In this document: positions 24,943-33,199 of the stretch, in pieces
Layout: each line of letters opens with the position of its first letter
Numbering within the stretch: position 1 is the stretch's first letter
Assembly (NCBI RefSeq): GCF_002005565.1
Contig: NZ_BDJC01000046.1
Location: 1 to 58,263, forward strand
Length of the DNA: 58,263 nt
Direction: 5' to 3'
Source: Streptomyces sp. JHA26
GTDB taxonomy: Bacteria; Actinomycetota; Actinomycetes; Streptomycetales; Streptomycetaceae
The notes under the pieces: generated by a model
Databases searched by the model: none
Seen by the model: the letters and a program-made list of their open reading frames with translations, nothing else
What the model was told of the DNA's origin: nothing
Program-made: the position numbers and the translations under genes

Positions 24943-25707
24943 CTACTCCTCCTCCGTCCCGCCCTCGTCCTCGGACGTGGCCGTGGAGGCGGACGCGGCC
25001 CCGCTCGCTCCCCCGTCCAGGAGCCGCGACAGCTGGCCTCCCACGATGCGCTTGAACTTCCGCTTCTGCGGCCGCGTACGGTCCAGCACGGCGACCTCCA
25101 GCCGCTCCGCCGGAATTTCCCGCTCACTGCCGTTCGTGTCGCGGGACAGCGCCTGCACCGCCAGCTTCAGCGCCTCGGCCAGCGTCATGCCGTCCCGGTG
25201 CCGCTGGTCCAGGTACCCGCTGATCTGCTCCGCGTTGCCGCCGACCGCGACCGAGCCGTGCTCGTCCACGATCGAGCCGTCGTGCGGCAGCCGGTAGATC
25301 TGGTCGCCCTCGGGGCTGTCCCCGACCTCGGCGACGACCAGCTCCACCTCGTACGGCTTCTCTGCCGAGCTGGAGAAGATGGTGCCCAGCGTCTGGGCGT
25401 ACACGTTGGCCAGCCCCCGGGCCGTCACGTCGTCCCGGTCGTACGTGTAACCACGCAGGTCGGCGTACCGCACACCGCCGATGCGCAGGTTCTCGTACTC
25501 GTTGTACTTACCGGCCGCGGCGAAGCCGATCCGGTCGTAGATCTCGCTGAACTTGTGCAGCGCACGGGACGGGTTCTCACCGACGAACACAATGCCGTCG
25601 GCGTACTGCAGCACGACCAGGCTGCGGCCACGCGCGATGCCCTTGCGGGCGTACTCCGCCCGGTCGGCCATCGCCTGCTGGGGTGAGACATAGAACGGCG
25701 TCGACAC
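24943..25707 (-). CDS. prcA: 20S proteasome alpha subunit
   Basis: A 254-residue alpha-type subunit that forms the outer gating rings of the core particle. The N-terminal gate and H0 helix MSTPFYVSPQQAMADRAEYARKG precede the proteasome fold (SLVVLQYADGIVFVGEN, FAAAGKYNEYENLR). There is no N-terminal catalytic threonine, as expected. The C-terminal 30 residues are acidic and Ser/Ala-rich (ATSEDEGGTEEE). The GTG at 25707 lies 59 nt downstream of prcB. The Arc/Mpa C-terminal tail docks on this ring. Confidence 0.97.
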   Translation of the reverse strand: MSTPFYVSPQQAMADRAEYARKGIARGRSLVVLQYADGIVFVGENPSRALHKFSEIYDRIGFAAAGKYNEYENLRIGGVRYADLRGYTYDRDDVTARGLANVYAQTLGTIFSSSAEKPYEVELVVAEVGDSPEGDQIYRLPHDGSIVDEHGSVAVGGNAEQISGYLDQRHRDGMTLAEALKLAVQALSRDTNGSEREIPAERLEVAVLDRTRPQKRKFKRIVGGQLSRLLDGGASGAASASTATSEDEGGTEEE

Positions 25708-25766
25708 CGGTTATCCGTCCCTTTCTGTCGAAGTCACTGGAGCGCCTGACAACACGAACGCCTCCG

Positions 25767-26612
25767 CTACAGCAGCGTGGCCCGCGGGCCGTCGGGCTGC
25801 TCGAGCCGCCGGTCCAGGACCGACCGGGCCAGCCGCGAACTCTCGTCCTCGGTCAGCCGGCGGAAGCCGTCCTCGGTGATCACAGTGATGATCGGATAGA
25901 TCCGGCGCGCGACGTCGGGACCACCGGTCGCCGAATCGTCGTCCGCCGCGTCGTACAGCGCCTGGACCACGAGCGTCGTGGCCTCGTCCTCGCTCAGGTC
26001 CTCGCGGAAGAGCTTCTTCATCGCTCCGCGCGCGAAGATCGACCCGGATCCCGTGGCCGCGAAGTACCGCTCCTCGGAACGCCCGCCCGTCACGTCGTAC
26101 GAGAAGATGCGCCCCGCGCCGCGGTCCACGTCGTACCCGGCGAACAGCGGCACCACGGCCAGCCCCTGCATCGCCATGCCCAGATTCGAGCGGATCATCG
26201 TCGACAGGCGGTTCGCCTTGCCCTCCAGGGACAGCTGCGCGCCCTCGACCTTCTCGAAGTGCTCCAGCTCCAGCTGGAACAGCTTCACCATCTCCACGGC
26301 CAGCCCCGCCGTGCCGGCGATCCCCACCGCCGAGTACTCGTCCGCCGGGAAGACCTTCTCGATGTCGCGCTGCGCGATCATGTTGCCCATGGTGGCCCGC
26401 CGGTCACCGGCGAGCACGACACCGCCGGGGAACGTCACGGCCACGATCGTGGTGCCGTGCGGCGCCTCGACCACCCCCTGCACCGGCGGCAGCTGCCGGT
26501 TGCCCGGGAGCAGCTCGGGCTGGTGCTCTCCCAGGAAGTCCATGAACGAAGAGGACCCAGGCGTCAGGAAGGCAGCTGGTAGACGCCCGGTGCTACGAGT
26601 GTTGGCTTCCAC
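25767..26612 (-). CDS. prcB: 20S proteasome beta subunit
   Basis: A 281-residue beta-type subunit with a 53-residue propeptide cleaved before Thr54 (APHG/TTIVAVTFPGG), which becomes the catalytic N-terminal nucleophile. Family residues follow: GDRRATMGNMIA with Asp and Arg, the catalytic-lysine region DIEKVFPAD, and YDVTGGRSEERYFAATGSG-like substrate channel sequence (residues near 165-190). The GTG at 26612 follows GGAAGGA. It forms the inner rings with PrcA. A strong hairpin lies between pup and this gene. Confidence 0.97.
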   Translation of the reverse strand: MEANTRSTGRLPAAFLTPGSSSFMDFLGEHQPELLPGNRQLPPVQGVVEAPHGTTIVAVTFPGGVVLAGDRRATMGNMIAQRDIEKVFPADEYSAVGIAGTAGLAVEMVKLFQLELEHFEKVEGAQLSLEGKANRLSTMIRSNLGMAMQGLAVVPLFAGYDVDRGAGRIFSYDVTGGRSEERYFAATGSGSIFARGAMKKLFREDLSEDEATTLVVQALYDAADDDSATGGPDVARRIYPIITVITEDGFRRLTEDESSRLARSVLDRRLEQPDGPRATLL

Positions 26613-26734
26613 GCGATTCCTTCCACGTATGCGTCAGCTAGTCAGCTATGCCACGGACCCTACCCGCCCTGCGGCGGTGATCCACATACTCGGCGGGAAC
26701 CACGCGACGATCACTCTGGCCCCCCGCTGTGCGC

Positions 26735-26769
26735 CGTGCGCGGCGCGGGCGTGACCCGCGCCGCGCACG
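26735..26769 (-). terminator. 15-bp perfect hairpin between pup and prcB
   Basis: Arms CGTGCGCGGCGCGGG (26735-26749) and CCCGCGCCGCGCACG (26755-26769) around a 5-nt loop, 35 nt past the pup stop and upstream of prcB on the same strand. It could terminate most pup transcripts, attenuate prcBA, or stabilise the pup mRNA 3' end. There is no U-tract. Confidence 0.75.
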
Positions 26770-26804
26770 ACATCTCACGTCAAGCTCGACCGTCCCTCCT
26801 CGGG

Positions 26805-27023
26805 CTACTGGCCGCCCTTCTGCACGAAGGAGCGCACGAAGTCCTCGGCGTTCTCCTCGAGGACGTCGTCGATCTCGTCCAGGACGGAGTCCACGTCGTC
26901 GCTCAGCTTCTCCTGGCGCTCCTTGAGGTCCTCGGACGCCTGTGCGTCCTGCGCCTGCTCCTCGACCTCCTCGGTGGAACGCGTGGCCTTCTGCTGCCCG
27001 CCGCCGGTGTCCTTGGTCGCCAT
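26805..27023 (-). CDS. pup: Prokaryotic ubiquitin-like protein Pup
   Basis: A 72-residue, largely disordered protein rich in Glu, Asp, Gln and Lys (QQKATRSTEEVEEQAQDAQ). A helix-forming central segment (LDEIDDVLEENAEDFVRSFV) binds the Arc coiled coil. It ends in GGQ, so the terminal glutamine must be deamidated by Dop before PafA can ligate it. The ATG at 27023 follows GTGAGGG. It is encoded 177 nt downstream of dop. Confidence 0.98.
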   Translation of the reverse strand: MATKDTGGGQQKATRSTEEVEEQAQDAQASEDLKERQEKLSDDVDSVLDEIDDVLEENAEDFVRSFVQKGGQ

Positions 27024-27200
27024 AACCCTCACCCCGCTCGGTTCGCCCGACACAGTTGCTCGGTCAAGATCAGACCCTACAAGCCGGGTCCGACATCGGC
27101 CCCGCAGTTTCTCCAACGCGCGAGGGCCATCTCGATGGTTCCCGGACCGGGTGGCTTTCACCCCGTCCGGCGGTCGTCTTCGTGTACCCGCTCCGCGCCG

Positions 27201-28712
27201 TCACCCGCCGGACAGCACCCTGACCAGGTCGTCCGCGGTGCGGCAGCGGTCCAGGAGCTCCTTGACGTGATTACGCGTTCCGCGAAGCGGTTCCAGGGTC
27301 GGTACCCGCTGGAGCGAGTCCCGCCCCGGCAGATCGAAGATCACCGAGTCCCAGGAGGCCGCCGCGACGTCGTCCGCGTACTGCTCCAGGCAGCGCCCGC
27401 GGAAGTACGCCCGGGTGTCCTCCGGGGGCTTCGTACGGGCCCGCTCGACCTCCGTCTCGTCCAGCAGCCGCTTGATGCGGCCGCGGTCCACGAGACGGTT
27501 GTACAGGCCCTTGTCGGGCCGTACGTCGGCGTACTGGAGGTCGACGAGGTGCAGCCGGGCCGCGTCCCAGTCCAGGTCGTCCCTGCGCCGGTAGCCCTCC
27601 ATGAGCTCCCGCTTGGCGACCCAGTCCAGCTCGCCGGCGAGGCTCATCGGGTCGTTCTCGAGCCGGTTGAGGGTGTCCTCCCAGCGGCCCAGGACGTCCT
27701 TGGTCTGCTCGTCGGCGTCCGCTCCGTACCGCTCCTCGACGTACTTGCGGGCCAGCTCGTAGTACTCCATCTGGAGCTGCACCGCGGTCAGTGTCCGGCC
27801 GCTGCGCAACGTGACCAGCCGCTTCAGCGTCGGGTCGTGGGAGACCTGGTGGAGGGTGCGTACGGGCTGGTCGACGGCGAGGTCGACGGCGATGAAACCG
27901 TCCTCGATCATCGACAGCACCAGGGCGGTGGTGCCCAGCTTGAGGTAGGTCGAGATCTCCGACAGGTTCGCGTCGCCGATGATCACGTGCAGTCGGCGCC
28001 ACTTCTCCGCGTCCGCGTGCGGCTCGTCGCGCGTGTTGATGATGGGCCGCTTGAGCGTCGTCTCCAGGCCGACCTCGACCTCGAAGTAGTCGGCGCGCTG
28101 GCTGAGCTGGAAGCCGTGCTCGTGTCCGTCCTGGCCGATGCCGACGCGGCCGGCGCCGGTGACGACCTGGCGGGAGACGAAGAAGGGCGTCAGGTGGCGC
28201 ACGATGTCCGAGAAGGCGGTCTCCCGCTTCATCAGGTAGTTCTCGTGCGTGCCGTAGGAGGCGCCCTTGTTGTCGGTGTTGTTCTTGTAGAGGTGGATCG
28301 GCTGGGCGCCGGGCAGCTGGGCTGCCCGCTCGGCGGCCTCGGCCATGATGCGCTCGCCCGCCTTGTCCCACAGCACGGCGTCCCGCGGGTTGGTGACCTC
28401 GGGAGCGCTGTACTCGGGGTGGGCGTGGTCGACGTAGAGCCGTGCTCCGTTGGTGAGGATGACGTTGGCCAGGCCGATGTCCTCGTCGGTGAGCTGGCTG
28501 GAGTCGGCTGCCTCGCGGGCGAGGTCGAAGCCTCGCGCGTCCCGCAGCGGATTCTCCTCCTCGAAGTCCCAGCGGGCCCGGCGGGCCCGGTGCATCGCCG
28601 CCGCGTAGGCGTTGACGATCTGGGACGAGGTGAGCATGGCATTGGCGTTGGGGTGACCGGGGACGGAGATCCCGTACTCCGTCTCGATGCCCATTACTCG
28701 CCGTACGGTCAT
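27201..28712 (-). CDS. dop: Deamidase/depupylase of Pup (Dop)
   Basis: A 503-residue PafA paralogue that deamidates the Pup C-terminal Gln and removes Pup from substrates. The N-terminus VMGIETEYGIS supplies the ATP-metal glutamate. RLYVDHAHPEYSAPEV includes Asp95, the catalytic aspartate in the family. The Dop-specific loop (REAADSSQLTDEDIG, residues about 66-80) is present and distinguishes it from PafA. Further blocks are HLYKNNTDNKGASYGTHENY and RPIINTRDEPHADAEKWRRL. The ATG at 28712 follows AAGGAGG. It lies between arc and pup. Confidence 0.97.
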   Translation of the reverse strand: MTVRRVMGIETEYGISVPGHPNANAMLTSSQIVNAYAAAMHRARRARWDFEEENPLRDARGFDLAREAADSSQLTDEDIGLANVILTNGARLYVDHAHPEYSAPEVTNPRDAVLWDKAGERIMAEAAERAAQLPGAQPIHLYKNNTDNKGASYGTHENYLMKRETAFSDIVRHLTPFFVSRQVVTGAGRVGIGQDGHEHGFQLSQRADYFEVEVGLETTLKRPIINTRDEPHADAEKWRRLHVIIGDANLSEISTYLKLGTTALVLSMIEDGFIAVDLAVDQPVRTLHQVSHDPTLKRLVTLRSGRTLTAVQLQMEYYELARKYVEERYGADADEQTKDVLGRWEDTLNRLENDPMSLAGELDWVAKRELMEGYRRRDDLDWDAARLHLVDLQYADVRPDKGLYNRLVDRGRIKRLLDETEVERARTKPPEDTRAYFRGRCLEQYADDVAAASWDSVIFDLPGRDSLQRVPTLEPLRGTRNHVKELLDRCRTADDLVRVLSGG

Positions 28713-28897
28713 GCGGCCCTCCTTGCCCGGCGGCGCCCTCGGTCGTGGACGCCGCTCACGTGGCGCTCCGGTGCGTGTGCGGTGCCCGTCCCCGCACTGC
28801 GCGACTCGGCGGTACGGAAGAGCCTAGAACGCCTTTGCGCTGGTGGGGAGATCATTTGCGTCATTGCCTTGCTCCAGCCGTGGCCCCGAAAAACAGT

Positions 28898-28932
28898 CGG
28901 CTGCGGGTACCCACTGAGGGCACCCGCAGCCG
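28898..28932 (-). terminator. Hairpin downstream of arc
   Basis: Arms CGGCTGCGGGT (28898-28908) and ACCCGCAGCCG (28922-28932), 10 nt past the arc stop. The loop can extend the pairing. It probably separates arc from the dop transcript. Confidence 0.75.
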
Positions 28933-28941
28933 CCCTGCCTT

Positions 28942-30708
28942 TTACAGGTACTGACCGGTGTTCGCCACCGTGTCGATGGAGCGTCCGGTGTCCGCACCCT
29001 GCTTTCCGGTGACGAGCGTACGGATGTAGACGATCCGCTCGCCCTTCTTTCCGGAGATGCGGGCCCAGTCGTCCGGGTTGGTGGTGTTGGGCAGGTCCTC
29101 GTTCTCCTTGAACTCGTCCACGCAGGCCTGGAGGAGGTGGGAGACGCGAAGGCCCTTCTGGTTCTTCTCCAGGAAGTCCTTGATCGCCATCTTCTTGGCG
29201 CGTCCGACGATGTTCTCGATCATGGCGCCGGAATTGAAGTCCTTGAAGTAGAGGACTTCCTTGTCGCCATTGGCGTAGGTGACTTCCAGGAAGCGGTTCT
29301 CCTCGGATTCGGCGTACATCTGTTCCACCGCCGTCTGGATCATGCTCTGGACGGTGGCCGCCTTGTCCTTGTCGTGTTCCCTGAGGTCGTCCTCGTGGAG
29401 CGGGAGGCGCTCGGTGAGGTACTTGCCGAAGATGTCCTTGGCCGCTTCGGCGTCCGGACGTTCGATCTTGATCTTCACGTCGAGCCGGCCGGGCCGCAGG
29501 ATGGCGGGGTCGATCATGTCCTCGCGGTTGGAGGCGCCGATGACGACCACGTTCTGCAGGCCCTCCACACCGTCGATCTCGGCGAGCAGCTGCGGGACGA
29601 TGGTGTTCTCCACGTCCGAGCTGACACCCGAGCCACGGGTGCGGAAGAGGGACTCCATCTCGTCGAAGAAGACGATGACGGGGGTGCCCTCGCTGGCCTT
29701 CTCCCGTGCACGCTGGAAGACGAGGCGGATCTGCCGCTCGGTCTCGCCGACGTACTTGTTGAGGAGCTCGGGGCCCTTGATGTTGAGGAAGAAGCTCTTG
29801 CCGGCGGCCTGGCCGGTCACCTCGGCGACCTTCTTCGCCAGAGAATTGGCGACCGCCTTGGCGATGAGCGTCTTTCCGCAGCCGGGGGGCCCGTAGAGCA
29901 GGACGCCCTTGGGCGGACGCAGCTCGTGCTCCCGGAACAGGTCGGGGTAGAGATAGGGGAGCTCGACCGCGTCGCGGATGGCCTCGATCTGTCCGCCGAG
30001 GCCACCGATCTGCTCGTAGCCGATGTCGGGGACCTCTTCGAGGACGAGTTCCTCGACCTCGCTCTTGGGCACGACCTCGTAGACGTATCCGGAGCGGGGC
30101 TCGAGCAGGAGGGCGTCGCCGGGCCGGATGGTGACGCCCCGCAGTGGCTCGGCGAGCCGGACCACGCGCTCCTCGTCGGTGTGCCCGAGCACGAGGGCGC
30201 GCTCGCCGTCCTCGAGGACCTCCTTGAGGGTGACGATGTCGCCGACGCTCTCGTACTCCATGGCCTCGACCACGTTGAGGGCTTCGTTGAGCATCACTTC
30301 CTGGCCGCGCCGGAGCTCGTCGAGCTCGACGCTCGGGCTGACGTTCACCCGGAGCTTGCGGCCGCCGGTGAAGATGTCGGCGGTGCCGTCCTCGTTGGCC
30401 TGCAGGAAGACGCCGAAGCCGGCCGGTGGCTGCGCCAGCCGGTCGACCTCCTCCTTGAGGGCCACGATCTGGTCGCGGGCCTCGCGGAGCGTGCTGGCGA
30501 GTCGTTCGTTCTGGGCGGACACGCCGGCCAGGTTGGTCTGCAGCTCGACGATCCGCTCTTCGAGAATTCTCGTGTGCCGCGGAGAGTCGGCGAGCTTGCG
30601 TCGCAGGACGGCGATCTCCTGCTCAAGGTAGGCCACCTGCCCGGCCGGGTCCTCGGACCCGCGTCCCGGGCGGATGCCGCGGTTCATGTCGTCGTCGTTG
30701 GCTGCCAC
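28942..30708 (-). CDS. arc: Proteasome-associated AAA+ ATPase Arc/Mpa
   Basis: A 588-residue ring ATPase that recognises pupylated proteins, unfolds them and feeds them into the 20S core. An N-terminal coiled coil at residues about 25-85 (VAYLEQEIAVLRRKL, IVELQTNLAGVSAQNERL) is the Pup-binding part. OB domains and one AAA module follow: GPPGCGKT Walker A, VIVFFDEMESLF Walker B, GASNREDMIDPAILRPGRLD sensor region. It ends in GQYL, the C-terminal tail that opens the alpha ring. The GTG at 30708 is supported by GGTGAGGACC; an in-frame start at 30726 would add 6 residues. It diverges from the ferredoxin gene. Confidence 0.97.
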   Translation of the reverse strand: MAANDDDMNRGIRPGRGSEDPAGQVAYLEQEIAVLRRKLADSPRHTRILEERIVELQTNLAGVSAQNERLASTLREARDQIVALKEEVDRLAQPPAGFGVFLQANEDGTADIFTGGRKLRVNVSPSVELDELRRGQEVMLNEALNVVEAMEYESVGDIVTLKEVLEDGERALVLGHTDEERVVRLAEPLRGVTIRPGDALLLEPRSGYVYEVVPKSEVEELVLEEVPDIGYEQIGGLGGQIEAIRDAVELPYLYPDLFREHELRPPKGVLLYGPPGCGKTLIAKAVANSLAKKVAEVTGQAAGKSFFLNIKGPELLNKYVGETERQIRLVFQRAREKASEGTPVIVFFDEMESLFRTRGSGVSSDVENTIVPQLLAEIDGVEGLQNVVVIGASNREDMIDPAILRPGRLDVKIKIERPDAEAAKDIFGKYLTERLPLHEDDLREHDKDKAATVQSMIQTAVEQMYAESEENRFLEVTYANGDKEVLYFKDFNSGAMIENIVGRAKKMAIKDFLEKNQKGLRVSHLLQACVDEFKENEDLPNTTNPDDWARISGKKGERIVYIRTLVTGKQGADTGRSIDTVANTGQYL

Positions 30709-30954
30709 GGTCCTCACCTCCTCCAAGGGGAGCTGGACGCTTCCAGACCCTACCTGGGTGGGTGTCGATTGAAACCCCTAGATCACAAAGACGGTCGGGG
30801 TGTGTCCGATCTTCACCCTTGCGCTCTCCCTCACGCCAGGGGAATACCCAGCGAACGTGACGGGAACCCCGGCGGGGGTAGGGTCGAAGCGTTCAACACC
30901 CGTCAGAGCTGGCCGGATTCCCGACCGGTTCGACGCAGGAAACGGCAGGAAGCA

Positions 30955-31260
30955 ATGAGTGTGCAGCAGGAGGCCGGAGTCGACGGCGAGGCCCTCGAGG
31001 TCTGGATCGACCAGGACCTGTGTACCGGCGACGGCATCTGCGCGCAGTACGCGCCCGAGGTGTTCGAGCTGGACATCGACGGTCTGGCCTACGTCAAGGG
31101 CGCGGACGACGAGCTCCTGCAGGCCAGGGGCGCGACAACGCCTGTGCCCCTGCCGCTCCTGACGGACGTGGTCGACTCGGTGAAGGAGTGTCCGGGCGAG
31201 TGCATCCATGTACGTCGCGTTTCGGACAGGACCGAGATCTACGGTCCGGACGCAGAGTGA
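30955..31260 (+). CDS. Small ferredoxin, probably [3Fe-4S]
   Basis: A 101-residue ferredoxin. VWIDQDLCTGDGICAQYAPEVFE is followed, after about 50 residues, by VKECPGECIHV. Cys23, Cys29 and Cys79 match the three ligands of actinobacterial single-cluster ferredoxins, with Asp26 in the place of the fourth ligand. An extra Cys83 follows in CPGEC. The ATG at 30955 has AGGA upstream. It is divergent from arc across 246 nt. A P450 or reductase partner is not adjacent; the nearest P450 is the conservon one about 23 kb away. An electron-transfer role is certain only at family level. Confidence 0.88.
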   Translation: MSVQQEAGVDGEALEVWIDQDLCTGDGICAQYAPEVFELDIDGLAYVKGADDELLQARGATTPVPLPLLTDVVDSVKECPGECIHVRRVSDRTEIYGPDAE

Positions 31261-31334
31261 CCGAACTGTGACGTGAACGGCACGCACGGTGACCGGTGTC
31301 CGCTGGGTCACGCCTCTCGCCGGGTCGTCGCCGT

Positions 31335-31913
31335 TCAGACGGTCCGGGCCTGGGCCGGCGTGTCGCGGACGAACGCGCCGTTCTTCCACCGCCACTTCAC
31401 GTCGTCGGTGACGTCCGGGCAGCAACTGGGCACGTCGGCCGACGAGTAGCCGAGGAGCGTGGCGAGGACGGCGCCGTCGCGCACCGCGAAGTCGGTGACG
31501 GTCCGGCGTTCCCGGGGGTTCACCAGGGTGGCCACCACACGGGACTTGCCGCTGCCGGTGTCCCGGGTGACGACGTAGACGCCGTCGGGCGGGGTCCCCA
31601 TGGGGGCGTCGCAGTGCACGACGGCCACCGTCTCGGGCCGGCCGTCGCCGTCGAGGTCGCCGGACGCCTTCTTCTTCACCACGGCCTCGACCGGACCGCA
31701 TTCCAGGGGGAACGCGACGGTCGCCGGGTCGGGCGGTGCGCCGTGCGCCGGGGCGGTCCTCGTTTCCGGCCCGGCGGCCTGGGCCGCTGTCGCGGCGTCC
31801 GGCTGCAGGACCGAGGAGAGGGCCACGACTCCGGCGAGAGCGGTGGCGGTGGCGACCCAGTGGATGGGCCGGGTGTGCGTGTGCGACAGGTCCGGAACGG
31901 CGGGGTGCTGCAC
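31335..31913 (-). CDS. Secreted protein of unknown function
   Basis: A 192-residue exported protein. The N-terminal signal sequence has a basic/polar start, a hydrophobic core (WVATATALAGVVALSSVL, residues about 19-36) and a likely cleavage near ATAAQA/AG. The mature part begins with Pro/Ala-rich sequence, then KKKASGDLDGDGRPETVAVVHC, a DxDGDG calcium-binding-type repeat as in FG-GAP/VCBS domains. Four cysteines (two near SCCPD) may form disulphides. The GTG at 31913 has GGAG about 9 nt upstream. It is convergent with the ferredoxin gene. The function is not recognised. Confidence 0.75.
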   Translation of the reverse strand: MQHPAVPDLSHTHTRPIHWVATATALAGVVALSSVLQPDAATAAQAAGPETRTAPAHGAPPDPATVAFPLECGPVEAVVKKKASGDLDGDGRPETVAVVHCDAPMGTPPDGVYVVTRDTGSGKSRVVATLVNPRERRTVTDFAVRDGAVLATLLGYSSADVPSCCPDVTDDVKWRWKNGAFVRDTPAQARTV

Positions 31914-32094
31914 GAGGAGTGTCTCCTGTGAGGGCTGTGCCGGTGGGGGTGGCCAGCATCGTGCCACACGTCACAGTGCGGGGGAACGGCGGGGTGGGTA
32001 CTCCTTCGGGCTCCGCGCCGGGGCCGCGGTCCCGGATCGCGGTCCCCGGCCGCGGTTCCGGTCGGTGACCCGGTCGGTGACCCGTCAACGCGGC

Positions 32095-32144
32095 GGCGCC
32101 GTGGTGGAGTTCCCGGGCACCCCCGGGAACTCCACCACGGCGCC
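32095..32144 (-). terminator. 23-bp perfect hairpin downstream of trmI
   Basis: Perfect 23-nt arms (32095-32117 and 32122-32144) with a 4-nt loop CACC, 28 nt past the trmI stop. The stem starts GGCGCCGTGGTGG and ends TTCCCGGG before the loop. It is the longest perfect stem in the window. It is a probable terminator, and its symmetry would also stop transcription in the other direction. Confidence 0.85.
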
Positions 32145-32172
32145 TGTGCGTTGTGTGCGGCACGGGGCCGCC

Positions 32173-33075
32173 TCAGCGGCCGGCGCCTCCGCCGGCGTTG
32201 GGGCCCTCGTAGTCCTCGCCGTAGGCGCCCTTGGCGGGGCGGCGGCGGCGCATGGGCGGCTCGACGCCGTCGGCGAGGCGGCGGGCGGTGAGCAGGAAGC
32301 CGGTGTGGCCGATCATCCGGTGGTCCGGGCGGACGGCCAGGCCCTCGACGTGCCAGTTGCGGATCATCGTCTCCCAGGAGGTCGGCTCGTTGAAGCAGCC
32401 GATCTCGCGGATGGACTCGACGGTCCGCGCGAGCTGGGTGGTGGTCGCGACGTAGCAGCACAGGATGCCGCCGGGCACGAGCGCCTTGGAGACGGCCTCC
32501 AGGCACTCCCATGGGGCGAGCATGTCGAGGATGACCCGGTCGACGTCGGTGTCGGACAGGTTGTCCTGGAGGTCGCCGACGGTGAGCTGCCAGGCGGGGT
32601 GGGGGCCGCCGAAGTAGCGCTCCACGTTCTGCCGGGCGATGTCGGCGAAGTCCTCGCGGCGCTCGTAGGAGTGCAGCATCCCCTGGTCGCCGATGGCGCG
32701 GAGCAGGAAGCTGCTGAGCGAGCCGGAGCCGACACCGGCCTCGACGACGCGCGCGCCGGGGAAGATGTCGGCGAAGGCGAGGATCTGCCCCGCGTCCTTC
32801 GGGTAGACGACGGCTGCCCCGCGGGGCATGGACAGGACGTAGTCGGGGAGCAGGGGGCGCAGCGCGAGGTAGGCGACGTTACCGGTGGTGCGGACAACGC
32901 TGCCCTCGGGAGCACCGATCAGTTCGTCGTGGGGGAAGGAACCCTTGTGGGTGTGGAAGTTCTTCCCGGCCTCGAGCGTGAACGTGTAGTGGCGGCCCTT
33001 GGGGTCGGTCAGCTGAACCTGGTCCCCGACCTTGAAGGGCCCGCGCCTGCGGGCGGCACCGGTCGGTTCGGACAT
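32173..33075 (-). CDS. trmI: tRNA (adenine-58-N1)-methyltransferase TrmI
   Basis: A 300-residue SAM-dependent enzyme that makes m1A58 in the tRNA T-loop. An N-terminal beta domain (GPFKVGDQVQLTDPKGRHYTF) precedes the Rossmann fold with SAM motif I VVEAGVGSGSLSSFLLRA. The acidic loop is SYERREDFADIARQNVERYFG, and the catalytic region is DRVILDMLAPWECLEAV. Actinobacteria commonly encode it next to the proteasome ATPase. The C-terminal 30 residues are basic and disordered (PMRRRRPAKGAYGEDYEGP). The ATG is at 33075. It is followed by a strong terminator. Confidence 0.94.
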   Translation of the reverse strand: MSEPTGAARRRGPFKVGDQVQLTDPKGRHYTFTLEAGKNFHTHKGSFPHDELIGAPEGSVVRTTGNVAYLALRPLLPDYVLSMPRGAAVVYPKDAGQILAFADIFPGARVVEAGVGSGSLSSFLLRAIGDQGMLHSYERREDFADIARQNVERYFGGPHPAWQLTVGDLQDNLSDTDVDRVILDMLAPWECLEAVSKALVPGGILCCYVATTTQLARTVESIREIGCFNEPTSWETMIRNWHVEGLAVRPDHRMIGHTGFLLTARRLADGVEPPMRRRRPAKGAYGEDYEGPNAGGGAGR

Positions 33076-33199
33076 GTGACCAGCCTACCGGTTCCCCGCC
33101 GGGGGCTTTACCGGCGGCGGGAGGGGGTGGCGGTGCGGGCGGACGGCGCGGGCCGTGTGCGGTCGCTCGCGCGGTGCCCCGTGCCCGTCCGGGGCGCGT

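Noticed and set aside
28745..28954. Small plus-strand frame between dop and arc
   Set aside because: It overlaps the arc terminator and 3' end and has no homology features or ribosome-binding site.
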